Part shown: positions 17,388-24,738 of the stretch, one piece after another
Position numbering within the stretch: the stretch's first letter is position 1
How the letters are laid out: the number at the start of each line of letters is the position of its first letter
NCBI GenBank assembly: GCA_964516135.1
Contig: CAZEWN010000001.1
Span: forward strand, 186,001 to 250,000
DNA from: 34-65-8 sp964516135
Lineage (GTDB): Bacteria; Pseudomonadota; Alphaproteobacteria; Sphingomonadales; Sphingomonadaceae
DNA: 64,000 nucleotides
Reading direction: 5' to 3'
Program-made: the position numbers and the translations under genes
The notes under the pieces: model-generated
Database searches by the model: none
Told to the model about the DNA's origin: nothing
What the model saw: the letters and a program-made list of their open reading frames with translations, nothing else

Positions 17388-19091
17388 TCATGGCGTATCG
17401 AGCTGGCTTTCGATGCGCGGGTCGCGGGCGGATTGCCACGTGCCATCGCGCCGAAGCACCGCGTTCGCCTTGACGCTGGCCGGGCGGATCGTGACCGTGT
17501 GACCCAGCGCGCGCAGGCGGTCGGCCGACAGTTCCAGCCAAGTGCCCTGTTCGACCATCATGCTGTCGCCAAACGCCATCACGAACGGCATCGCCAGTGC
17601 GGCCTGAGCGTCGAGCCCGAAATCTATCACCCCGATGATCGAGCGTGCGGTCTGGACCGGGATCGTCGGCCCGCCCGCAGCACCGACCACCATAAGTGGG
17701 CGTCCCGCCGGATCCCACACCACCATCGGCGCCATCGAACTGCGCGGTCGCTTGCCGCCCTCGACCCGGTTGGCGACCGGGCGGCCCGCGACGTTGGGCG
17801 AGCGGCTGAAATCGGTCAGCTCGTTGTTGAGGTAGAACCCGTTCGCCACCAGACCCGATCCGAAAGCGCTTTCGATGGTCGAGGTGTAGCTGACCATCGT
17901 ACCCTCGCGGTCGACGACCGAGAAATGCGAAGTGCCGCTTTCTGGCCCTTCGTCACCATCGGCGAAGGCAGTGACAGTGCCGGCAGGCTTGCCCGGGGCG
18001 ACGCTCGCCATGCGCCGGTCGGGCGCGATCAGCGCGCCGCGCTGAGCCAGGTATCCGGGGTCGATGAGCCCGGCCACCGGTACGGGCACGAAATCGGAAT
18101 CCCCGATGAAGAGTTCGCGGTCGGCATAGGCGAGCCGTTGCGATTCCACGAACAAGTGCCAGGTGACGGGGTTCTCCGCTCCGAGTGCGACGAGATCGAA
18201 GCGTTCGAGCTGGCCAAGTATCTGGATGACTGCGATCCCGCCCGAACTGGGCGGTCCCATTCCACAGATCCGGTGGCGGCGATAGGTGCCGCACACCGGC
18301 GCGCGCTCCTTTGCAACGTAGCCGCCGATGTCGGCAACGGTCATCGCGCCTGGGCGCGGCGTGGCGGCGGCGACCACGGCGGCGAGCTCGGCAGCGCGGG
18401 CACCTTCGTAAAAGGCGTCGGGTCCGGCATCGGCGACCGCCTCGAACGTGCGCGCCAGGTCCTCGTTTACGATCAGGGTGCCGACGGGATGAGGGTTGCC
18501 CTCGGCGCCGAAGAACAACCTGCGGCCCGCTGCCGTCCACGCGGCACGATCCTTGGTCGATTCAAGCGAACCGCGCAGGCGAGGGTTTATCCGGAACCCC
18601 TCGCGCGCCAGCGCGATCGCGGGTTCGAACAGCTTGGCCCAGGGCAGCTTGCCGTGTGCCGAATGCGCCTTGGCCGCGAGCGCGATATTCCCCGGTACGC
18701 CGACGCTGAGCCCGCTCTTCACCGATTCGCCAAACGGTGGCACCGTGCCGTCCGCGCGCAGGAACCAGTCCGGGGTTGCGCCGATGGGCGCGGTCTCGCG
18801 CCCATCGTAGGACGTGACCGCGCCATCGGCGGCACCGCGCACCAGGAACCCGCCGCCGCCAATGCCGGAACTCTGCGGCTCCACAACAGTCAGTGCAAGC
18901 ATCACCGCGATTGCCGCGTCTGTGGCATTGCCGCCCGCCCGCAGCATCACGAGCCCGGCCTGCTCGGCGCGCGGGTCGGCCGCGCTAACAGCGCCCACGC
19001 CCAGGTGCACCGCCGTGGTGTCGGGCGCTGTGGTTGCGCAGCCCCCCAAGGTCGCGGCAGAAAGCGCGAGCGAAAGAAATCGTGCCAGCAT
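17388..19091 (-). CDS. Gamma-glutamyltransferase, predicted lipoprotein
   Basis: 567-aa secreted Ntn-hydrolase that hydrolyses or transfers the gamma-glutamyl group of glutathione. The N-terminus (LARFLSLALSAATLGGCATT) is a lipoprotein signal ending in a Cys lipobox, so the enzyme is probably anchored in the envelope. Family motifs are AVMLALTVVEPQSSGIGGGG (oxyanion and substrate loop), RETAP, GPPSSGGI, the autocleavage site ESGTSHFSVVD with the nucleophilic Thr, and MAPMVVWDPAGRP in the small subunit. Starting at ATG 19091 places it 10 bp after pyrD, in one transcription unit with it; longer starts would overlap pyrD and shift the signal peptide inward. Confidence 0.92.
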   Translation of the reverse strand: MLARFLSLALSAATLGGCATTAPDTTAVHLGVGAVSAADPRAEQAGLVMLRAGGNATDAAIAVMLALTVVEPQSSGIGGGGFLVRGAADGAVTSYDGRETAPIGATPDWFLRADGTVPPFGESVKSGLSVGVPGNIALAAKAHSAHGKLPWAKLFEPAIALAREGFRINPRLRGSLESTKDRAAWTAAGRRLFFGAEGNPHPVGTLIVNEDLARTFEAVADAGPDAFYEGARAAELAAVVAAATPRPGAMTVADIGGYVAKERAPVCGTYRRHRICGMGPPSSGGIAVIQILGQLERFDLVALGAENPVTWHLFVESQRLAYADRELFIGDSDFVPVPVAGLIDPGYLAQRGALIAPDRRMASVAPGKPAGTVTAFADGDEGPESGTSHFSVVDREGTMVSYTSTIESAFGSGLVANGFYLNNELTDFSRSPNVAGRPVANRVEGGKRPRSSMAPMVVWDPAGRPLMVVGAAGGPTIPVQTARSIIGVIDFGLDAQAALAMPFVMAFGDSMMVEQGTWLELSADRLRALGHTVTIRPASVKANAVLRRDGTWQSARDPRIESQLDTP

Positions 19092-19101
19092 TTCCAAGGC
19101 G

Positions 19102-20130
19102 CTATTCACTGCCGACCGCCTCGGCAAGCGTTGCGAAGCCATCCCGCCGCATCAGCTGTTCAATTCCGCGCACAATCCGCCGCGCCAGCGCCGGGCCTTC
19201 GTAAACAAGCGCGCTGTAAAGCTGCACCAGGCTCGCCCCGGCGCGGATGCGAGCCCAGGCATCATCCGCCGATCCGATCCCGCCGACCCCGACCAGCGGA
19301 ACAGCACCGCCAGTCGCGGCGCGGAAATCCCGGACGCATTGCTGGGCGAGATCGCGCAAGGGTGAGCCCGACAGGCCGCCCGTTTCTCCGGCGTGGCGCG
19401 AGCGCAGCGCGGGCCGGGTGATCGTGGTGTTGGCGACGATCAGCGCGCCGAGACGCTTGTCCAGCGCGATACGCGCGATCGCATCGATATCGGCGGGCGC
19501 GAGATCAGGCGCGACCTTCAGGAACACCGGCGGGCCGCCCGCGCCGCGCGCCTCCAGCACCGCGTCCAGCAGGCCGGTCAGCGCGCCCTCGTCTTGCAGG
19601 GCGCGAAGGCCGGGGGTGTTGGGGCTGGAGATGTTGACCGCCAGATAACTGGCGAATGGAGACATCATGCGCGCCATCAAGGCGTAGTCGGTTATACGGT
19701 CGGGCGAATCCTTGTTCGCGCCGAGGTTGATGCCGAGGATCCCGGGTCGGCCGCGCCGCCGTTCCAGCCGCGCGACCGCCGCCGCCGCGCCGCCGTTGTT
19801 GAAACCCATGCGGTTGATCACGGCGCGGTCCTCAACCAGCCGGAACAAGCGGGGGCGCGGGTTGCCCGCTTGCGGAAGCGGGGTGATCGAGCCGACCTCG
19901 CTGAACCCGAATCCCAGGCCGAACAGCGCATCGGGCACCTCGGCATCCTTGTCGAACCCGGCGGCGATGCCGAGCGGATTGGGAAAGGTGATCCCGGCCA
20001 CCTCGATCGCCAGCCTGCCCGGCGCGGGCGGGCGGCGCGCGGGACTGAGTTTGAGGAGGTCGAGCGTCAGCCGATGCGCTCGTTCCGAATCGAGCGCGAA
20101 CAGGGCCGGGCGCAGCAAGGGAAAGACCAT
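19102..20130 (-). CDS. pyrD: Dihydroorotate dehydrogenase (quinone), class 2
   Basis: 342 aa. Oxidises dihydroorotate to orotate in pyrimidine synthesis, passing electrons to ubiquinone at the inner membrane. The N-terminal amphipathic extension (LLRPALFALDSERAHRLTLD) identifies the membrane-associated class 2. FMN and active-site motifs are GIAAGFDKDAE, RMGFNNGG, GINLGANKDS, NISSPNTPGLR with the catalytic Ser, FLKVAPD, IVANTT, GGLSGSPL and GVGGI. It is followed by the gamma-glutamyltransferase gene 10 bp away and diverges from the suf region. Confidence 0.95.
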   Translation of the reverse strand: MVFPLLRPALFALDSERAHRLTLDLLKLSPARRPPAPGRLAIEVAGITFPNPLGIAAGFDKDAEVPDALFGLGFGFSEVGSITPLPQAGNPRPRLFRLVEDRAVINRMGFNNGGAAAAVARLERRRGRPGILGINLGANKDSPDRITDYALMARMMSPFASYLAVNISSPNTPGLRALQDEGALTGLLDAVLEARGAGGPPVFLKVAPDLAPADIDAIARIALDKRLGALIVANTTITRPALRSRHAGETGGLSGSPLRDLAQQCVRDFRAATGGAVPLVGVGGIGSADDAWARIRAGASLVQLYSALVYEGPALARRIVRGIEQLMRRDGFATLAEAVGSE

Positions 20131-20252
20131 CAGCGTCGCCTATGCGATCACGGGAATCGTGTCGAGCGTGTCAAAAGAGAACATTTCGGACGGATTTGGA
20201 CGCGATTGTAACAAAATAGACGCTGGACCTGTCGCTTACATACAATCGGTTC

Positions 20253-20360
20253 GTCGCAGCCCAGGCTATTGCGCGATTGCGACCCGAAGGGCTCGAAGCA
20301 GCGATGCAGAGAGTTCCTCTACTTCAAGGGGCGGTCCGGAAACGGGCCGCCCTTTTTTTG
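20253..20360 (+). ncRNA. Candidate small RNA upstream of suf operon
   Basis: A promoter-like pair, TAGACG (20217-20222) and TACAAT (20241-20246) with an 18-bp spacer, precedes about 108 bp that end in a strong rho-independent terminator (stem 20329-20352, seven T). Nothing in between reads as a gene. The unit is independent of pyrD, which runs the other way, and ends before the Rrf2 regulator operator. The start at 20253 is inferred from the -10 position. I do not recognise a known RNA family; an alternative is a terminated leader of the suf mRNA, although the terminator would then have to be read through. Confidence 0.45.
20328..20359 (+). terminator. Strong intrinsic terminator before suf operon
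   Basis: Stem GGGCGGTCC (20329-20337) / GGGCCGCCC (20344-20352), nine pairs including one G-U, a six-base loop, then seven T (20353-20359). No plus-strand gene ends here, which is why a small RNA is proposed. Confidence 0.85.
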
Positions 20361-20422
20361 CGCGCGCCGGGCAGCGGCGCGCCGCCTTTTGCTAACGACT
20401 CGCAAGAGGGGAATTTCGGTTG

Positions 20423-20447
20423 AAATCGGACCAATTCAGTCCGATTT
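20423..20447. promoter_or_regulatory. Perfect dyad, probable operator of the Rrf2/SufR-like regulator
   Basis: Arms AAATCGGAC (20423-20431) and GTCCGATTT (20439-20447) are exact reverse complements around a seven-base spacer. The site ends seven bases before the regulator ATG at 20455, overlapping the expected promoter. Rrf2-family iron-sulfur regulators usually repress their own suf or isc operon through such sites, so autoregulation is the likely role. Confidence 0.65.
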
Positions 20448-20454
20448 GCGCCGC

Positions 20455-20895
20455 ATGCGCCTGTCCAATCTCGCTGACTACGCCGTCGTCACGATGAGCG
20501 CCGCCGCGCGTCATTGCGGCAAGGCAGCGCTGGTCGATGTCGGCAACAAGCGACACGCGCGAACGAGCGCGGCGGAACTAGCCGCGGAAACTGGCCTGCC
20601 GGTGCCCACGGTACAGAAACTGGTCAGCAAGTTATCGGCTGCAGGGCTGTTGCGTTCGGTGCGCGGGGCGGGCGGCGGGCTGCAACTTGCGCGACCGGCG
20701 GCCGCGATCACCCTGGCCGACATCGTGGAGGCGGTCGAGGGACCAATCGCGCTGACCGCATGCATCGATGGCGAATGCGCGATGGATCACGACTGCCGTG
20801 TCAAGCCGCACTGGCCGCTGGTCAACACCGCCCTGCGCGGCGCGCTGGCGGGAATCGCGCTGACCCAGCTCGCGGGCATGAGAGAAATGGCATGA
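20455..20895 (+). CDS. Rrf2-family regulator of the SUF system
   Basis: 146-aa winged-helix regulator that heads the suf operon. The N-terminal HTH (RLSNLADYAVVTMSAAARH, then TSAAELAAETGLPVPTVQKL and the wing RGAGGGLQLAR) is typical Rrf2. Three Cys at about 103, 108 and 114 (TACIDGECAMDHDC) would ligate an Fe-S cluster, matching the SUF-associated Rrf2 subfamily. By analogy with IscR/SufR it senses cluster status and controls suf expression. The ATG at 20455 is right after a perfect operator-like dyad. Its stop overlaps the sufB start (ATGA). The open frame upstream of 20455 covers the dyad and terminator and is not coding. Confidence 0.93.
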   Translation: MRLSNLADYAVVTMSAAARHCGKAALVDVGNKRHARTSAAELAAETGLPVPTVQKLVSKLSAAGLLRSVRGAGGGLQLARPAAAITLADIVEAVEGPIALTACIDGECAMDHDCRVKPHWPLVNTALRGALAGIALTQLAGMREMA

Positions 20896-22373
20896 ACGAA
20901 GAGATCGAACTCCAGGATCGGGAAGCGCGCGAAGCTGCCGCCAAGGCGGCCGAATACGAGCATGGCTGGTCGGCGGACATCGAGACCGAGTTTGCCGAAA
21001 AGGGGCTGACCGAAGACACCGTCCGCTTCATTTCGGCCAAGAAGAACGAGCCGGAATGGATGCTCGAATGGCGATTGAAGGCATTTCGCCTGTGGCAAAC
21101 GATGGCCGAACCGGACTGGGCCAAATTGGGCTATCCGGCGATCGACTATCAGGACGCCTACTACTACGCCGCGCCCAAGAAGAAGCCAACCCTGGCCAGC
21201 CTCGACGAGCTGGATCCCGAGATCAAGGCAGTCTACGACAAGCTCGGCATTCCAGTGGCGGAGCAGGAAGTGCTCGCCGGGGTCGAAGGCGCGCGCAAGG
21301 TCGCAGTGGATGCGGTGTTCGACAGCGTCAGCGTTGCCACCACGTTCCGCGAGGAACTCAAGCGCGCGGGCGTGATCTTTCTGTCGATAAGCGAAGCGAT
21401 CCGCGAATATCCCGAGCTGGTGAAGAAATGGCTCGGCAAGGTCGTGCCGCAGCACGACAACTTCTTCGCCACCCTGAACTGCGCGGTCTTTTCCGACGGC
21501 ACCTTCGTCTATGTGCCCGAGGGCGTACGGTGCCCGATGGAGCTCAGCACCTATTTCCGCATCAATGCCGAGAACACCGGCCAGTTCGAACGCACGCTGA
21601 TCATTGCGGAAAAAGGCAGCTACGTCAGCTACTTGGAAGGCTGCACCGCGCCGATGCGCGACGAGAATCAGCTCCACGCCGCGGTGGTGGAACTGGTCGC
21701 GCTCGACGATGCCGAGATTAAGTACTCCACCGTGCAGAACTGGTATCCCGGCAATGCGGAAGGCGTGGGCGGAATCTACAATTTCGTCACCAAACGCGGC
21801 CTTTGCCAAGGCGCGCGCTCGAAGATTTCGTGGACCCAGGTCGAAACTGGCAGCGCGGTCACGTGGAAGTATCCGAGCTGCGTCCTCAACGGCGAGGACA
21901 GCGTGGGCGAGTTCTACTCGGTCGCGGTGACCAACAATTTTCAGCAGGCCGATACCGGCACCAAGATGATCCACAACGGGCGTGGAAGTCGTTCAACCAT
22001 CATCTCCAAGGGCATCAGCGCGGGCAAGAGCAACAACACCTATCGCGGGTTGGTGCGGGTCGGGCCCAATGCCGATGGCGTGCGCAATTTCACCCAGTGC
22101 GACAGCCTGCTGCTGGGCGACCAGTGCGGCGCGCACACCGTGCCCTATATCGAGGTCAAGAACCCCAGCGCGCAGATCGAGCACGAGGCGACCACCAGTA
22201 AGATCAGCGATGACCAACTGTTCTACGCCATGCAGCGCGGCCTGGGCGAGGAAGAGGCCGTGGCGCTGATCGTCAATGGCTTCGCGCGCGAGGTGCTCAA
22301 GGAACTGCCGATGGAATTCGCGGTCGAGGCGCAGAAGCTGCTGGCGATTTCGTTGGAAGGGAGTGTTGGGTAA
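20892..22373 (+). CDS. sufB: Fe-S cluster assembly scaffold SufB
   Basis: 493 aa. Core subunit of the SufBCD scaffold, where sulfur from SufS and iron are assembled into clusters in the cytoplasm. Conserved blocks are NEPEWMLEWRLKAFRLW near residue 55, VSVATTFREELKRAGVIF, FATLNCAVFSDGTFVYVP, CPMELSTYFRIN, GSYVSYLEGCTAP, VQNWYPGN, TKRGLC, SAVTWKYPSC and TQCDSLLLGDQCGAHTVPY. The Cys in the GLC and QCD regions are those thought to carry sulfur. Translation starts at ATG 20892 inside the regulator stop. Second gene of the suf operon. Confidence 0.97.
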   Translation: MNEEIELQDREAREAAAKAAEYEHGWSADIETEFAEKGLTEDTVRFISAKKNEPEWMLEWRLKAFRLWQTMAEPDWAKLGYPAIDYQDAYYYAAPKKKPTLASLDELDPEIKAVYDKLGIPVAEQEVLAGVEGARKVAVDAVFDSVSVATTFREELKRAGVIFLSISEAIREYPELVKKWLGKVVPQHDNFFATLNCAVFSDGTFVYVPEGVRCPMELSTYFRINAENTGQFERTLIIAEKGSYVSYLEGCTAPMRDENQLHAAVVELVALDDAEIKYSTVQNWYPGNAEGVGGIYNFVTKRGLCQGARSKISWTQVETGSAVTWKYPSCVLNGEDSVGEFYSVAVTNNFQQADTGTKMIHNGRGSRSTIISKGISAGKSNNTYRGLVRVGPNADGVRNFTQCDSLLLGDQCGAHTVPYIEVKNPSAQIEHEATTSKISDDQLFYAMQRGLGEEEAVALIVNGFAREVLKELPMEFAVEAQKLLAISLEGSVG

Positions 22374-22705
22374 TGTGGTTTCCAACGAAGCGGAAAGTGA
22401 CGTGGAAACTGGCCGAATTCTACGGCTTGTCCATGAATCTCGAAAGCCGACTGGCGGCAATTGAATCTACTTTCGACGATAGCGCCAAGATTTTTGGTCC
22501 GCTGGAGGGGCTTCCAGAGCTTCGCCAAGAGTTGGCTGACACTACACAGGCGCTCTATTTGGCAAGCGCAGCAATCCATTGTGAGCAGGTGTCGTCGCGA
22601 GCGATGGCGAAGCGGCTACCATTCTTCGAACAGTGCCTCCTCACTTACCAGAATACCATTGCATCTATCGAGCAATCCACTCGCTTAATTCGGCAGGCGG
22701 CGTGA
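22373..22705 (+). CDS. Hypothetical protein inserted in the suf operon
   Basis: 110 aa, start codon overlapping the sufB stop (TAATG). Helical and soluble (NLESRLAAIESTFDDSAKIF, then LRQELADTTQALYLASAAIH), with no family I recognise and no iron-sulfur Cys pattern. Base composition is visibly less GC-rich than its neighbours and it uses A/T-ending codons that sufB and sufC avoid, which suggests later acquisition. Its stop overlaps the GTG start of the DUF559 gene, so it has been fitted cleanly into the operon. A role in Fe-S assembly is only suggested by position. Confidence 0.6.
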   Translation: MWFPTKRKVTWKLAEFYGLSMNLESRLAAIESTFDDSAKIFGPLEGLPELRQELADTTQALYLASAAIHCEQVSSRAMAKRLPFFEQCLLTYQNTIASIEQSTRLIRQAA

Positions 22706-23229
22706 CCACCCGCAAAACCCTCCAGCTCCGCGATCCGTCTGAGACCGCCGACACCGCGCCCGCGCTCAAGAAGAAGGGGCGCGGGTGGGAGATTTCGGAC
22801 AAGCGGCTCGACGTGCTGCACGAGCAGGCGCGCGAGATGCGGCGGCATTCGTCCGAGGCGCACAAGGCGCTCGCGGCGCGTTTCGCCAAGGCCGATCTCG
22901 GGCGCTACAAGTTTACCCGCCACGCGGTGGTCGGCAGCGCAATCGTCGATTTCAACTGCCACAACCTCGGCATGGCCATCGCCATCGACGAGGAAGGGCA
23001 AGATGATGCGCTGGCCAAGCGCCGCGACAAGAGCCTCGAAAGCGTCGGCATCCGGGTGATGCGGATCAAGGCTGCCGACATCGTCGAGAATATCGACGAG
23101 GTTCTCGCCCGGATCACCGCCGGAATGCGAATGCGGATCGCCGACAAGAAGGACAAGGCCCGCGCCCACGCCGCCGCCAATCCCAACCAGCACTACGGGC
23201 GGCCGAAAGCGCCGCGCAGGAACGACTGA
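22702..23229 (+). CDS. DUF559 (endonuclease-like fold) domain protein
   Basis: 175 aa from a GTG at 22702 that overlaps the preceding stop. The central part matches DUF559 proteins related to very-short-patch repair endonucleases: EQAREMRRHSSEAHKALAAR, LGRYKFTRHAVVGSAIVDFN, LGMAIAIDEEG and SLESVGIRVMRIKAADI. The canonical core is a small PD-(D/E)XK-like fold; D in IVDFN and E in DEEG are candidates for metal ligands. The C-terminus is a basic tail (MRMRIADKKDKARAHAA onward). I recall such genes between sufB and sufC in related genomes, but no role in cluster assembly is established. Its stop overlaps the sufC ATG. Confidence 0.8.
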   Translation: MTTRKTLQLRDPSETADTAPALKKKGRGWEISDKRLDVLHEQAREMRRHSSEAHKALAARFAKADLGRYKFTRHAVVGSAIVDFNCHNLGMAIAIDEEGQDDALAKRRDKSLESVGIRVMRIKAADIVENIDEVLARITAGMRMRIADKKDKARAHAAANPNQHYGRPKAPRRND

Positions 23230-23990
23230 TGCTTCAGATTGACGATCTTCACGCCACCGTCGCCGCAGCTGGCGATTCCAGGCCGATCCTCAAGGGCCTT
23301 TCGCTCACCGTGAACGCGGGCGAGGTCCATGCGATCATGGGCCCCAACGGCGCCGGCAAATCGACGCTGTCCTATGTCATGGGCGGACGCCCGGGGTACG
23401 AGGTGACGGGTGGGTCAGTGACGTTCAACGGGCAGGATCTGCTCGCCATGGACCCGCACGAACGCGCCGCACTGGGTCTGTTCCTCGGGTTCCAGTACCC
23501 GGTCGAGATTCCCGGCGTCTCCAACGTCCAGTTCCTGCGCGAGGCGCTCAACAGCCAGCGCAAGAGTCGGGGCGAGGAACCGCTCTCGGGCGGCGAATTC
23601 CTCAAGCTCGCCAAGGAGAAGGCCGCGCTGCTCCGCCTCGACATGGACATGCTCAAGCGGCACGTGAACGTAGGCTTCTCGGGCGGCGAGAAGAAGCGCG
23701 CCGAGATGGTCCAGATGGGCATCCTCGATCCCGTGCTGGCGGTGCTCGACGAGACCGATTCCGGCCTCGACATCGACGCGCTGCGGGTGGTCGGCGAAGG
23801 CATCAACGCGATCATGCGCCGCCCCGACAAGGCCGTGCTGCTGATCACCCACTATCAGCGCCTGCTGGACTACGTGAAGCCCGACTACGTCCATGTGCTG
23901 GCGGACGGGCGGATCGTGAAGACCGGCGGGCCGGAACTGGCGCTCCAGCTCGAACGCGAAGGCTACGATGCGGTGATGGCGGATGCCTGA
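23229..23990 (+). CDS. sufC: Fe-S assembly ATPase SufC
   Basis: 253-aa ABC-type ATPase that drives conformational change of the SufBCD scaffold. Walker A GPNGAGKST at 38-46, Q-loop LGFQYPVEIPGVSNVQFLRE, ABC signature VGFSGGEKKRAEMVQM, Walker B AVLDETDSGLDIDAL and the H-loop LLITHYQRLLDYVKPDYVHVL are all intact. The Glu in LDETDSGLD and the Lys-rich signature distinguish SufC from transporter ATPases. It overlaps the DUF559 gene by one base and sufD by eight. Confidence 0.97.
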   Translation: MLQIDDLHATVAAAGDSRPILKGLSLTVNAGEVHAIMGPNGAGKSTLSYVMGGRPGYEVTGGSVTFNGQDLLAMDPHERAALGLFLGFQYPVEIPGVSNVQFLREALNSQRKSRGEEPLSGGEFLKLAKEKAALLRLDMDMLKRHVNVGFSGGEKKRAEMVQMGILDPVLAVLDETDSGLDIDALRVVGEGINAIMRRPDKAVLLITHYQRLLDYVKPDYVHVLADGRIVKTGGPELALQLEREGYDAVMADA

Positions 23991-24738
23991 AACAGCCACC
24001 CTCCCCACCCGCCGGGACGAGGCCTGGCGCTATGCCGCGGTCGAGGCTTTGGCCGGTGTGCCGCTCGACCCGTGGCGCGCGATCGCGGTGCCTGCGGGCG
24101 AGACGTTCCGCGAATGCCTGACGATCGAGGATGGCAGCGCGGGGCGCACCGAGCTGCGCCGCCTGCATGTGACGGTGGGCGACGGCGCGCGGTGCGAGCT
24201 TTACGCCGTGATCGCCGCGGCCGACTACGCCCGGATCGAGATCGAGGTGACGCTGGGCCGGGCGGCGCATTTCGGATTTGGGGGCGTCACCGTGGGCGGG
24301 CGCGACACGGTGCGCGAGTACGTGACCCGTGTGATCCACGCGGAACCGGATGCGACCAGCGAGCAGGTCGTGCGCAGCGTGCACTGGGGGCAGGGCACGG
24401 GTAATTTCCTGGGCAACATCGAGGTCGCCCGCCACGCCCAGAAGACTGACGCGGCGCAGAGCTTCAAGGGCCTGCTGCTGGAAAAGGGCGCGAGCGTGAA
24501 CGCCGTGCCGCAACTCGAAATCTTCGCCGACGACGTGAAATGCGCGCATGGTGCGACCGTGGGCCAGCTCGACGAGACCGCGCGCTTCTACATGGCCGCA
24601 CGCGGGCTCGCGCCCGAGGTGGCGCGGCGGCTGCTGGTCCAGGCCTTCATCGGCGATGCCTTCGTGGCGCTCGACGACGATGATGCGCGCGAGCGGCTGA
24701 TGCAGGTCGCGCTCGACAAGCTGGACCGCCACCTGTGA
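23983..24738 (+). CDS. sufD: Fe-S assembly protein SufD
   Basis: 251 aa, shorter than E. coli SufD (about 420) but usual for sphingomonads, which lack much of the N-terminal region. It pairs with SufB and SufC in the scaffold. The beta-helix core shows HWGQGTGNFLGNIEVARHAQ, TDAAQSFKGLLLEKGASVNA, PQLEIFADDVKCAHGATVGQ with the conserved Cys-Ala-His, LDETARFYMAARGL and LVQAFIGDAF. The start at ATG 23983 overlaps sufC. Its TGA overlaps the GTG that opens the sufS frame. Confidence 0.95.
   Translation: MPETATLPTRRDEAWRYAAVEALAGVPLDPWRAIAVPAGETFRECLTIEDGSAGRTELRRLHVTVGDGARCELYAVIAAADYARIEIEVTLGRAAHFGFGGVTVGGRDTVREYVTRVIHAEPDATSEQVVRSVHWGQGTGNFLGNIEVARHAQKTDAAQSFKGLLLEKGASVNAVPQLEIFADDVKCAHGATVGQLDETARFYMAARGLAPEVARRLLVQAFIGDAFVALDDDDARERLMQVALDKLDRHL

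Larger units (their letters stand above)
20131..20454. other. Gene-free stretch between pyrD and the suf regulator
   Basis: No convincing coding sequence. It holds a candidate small RNA with its own promoter-like hexamers and terminator (20217-20359), a short GC-rich gap, and an operator-like dyad immediately before the Rrf2 regulator. The pyrD promoter must also lie here on the minus strand. Confidence 0.7.
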
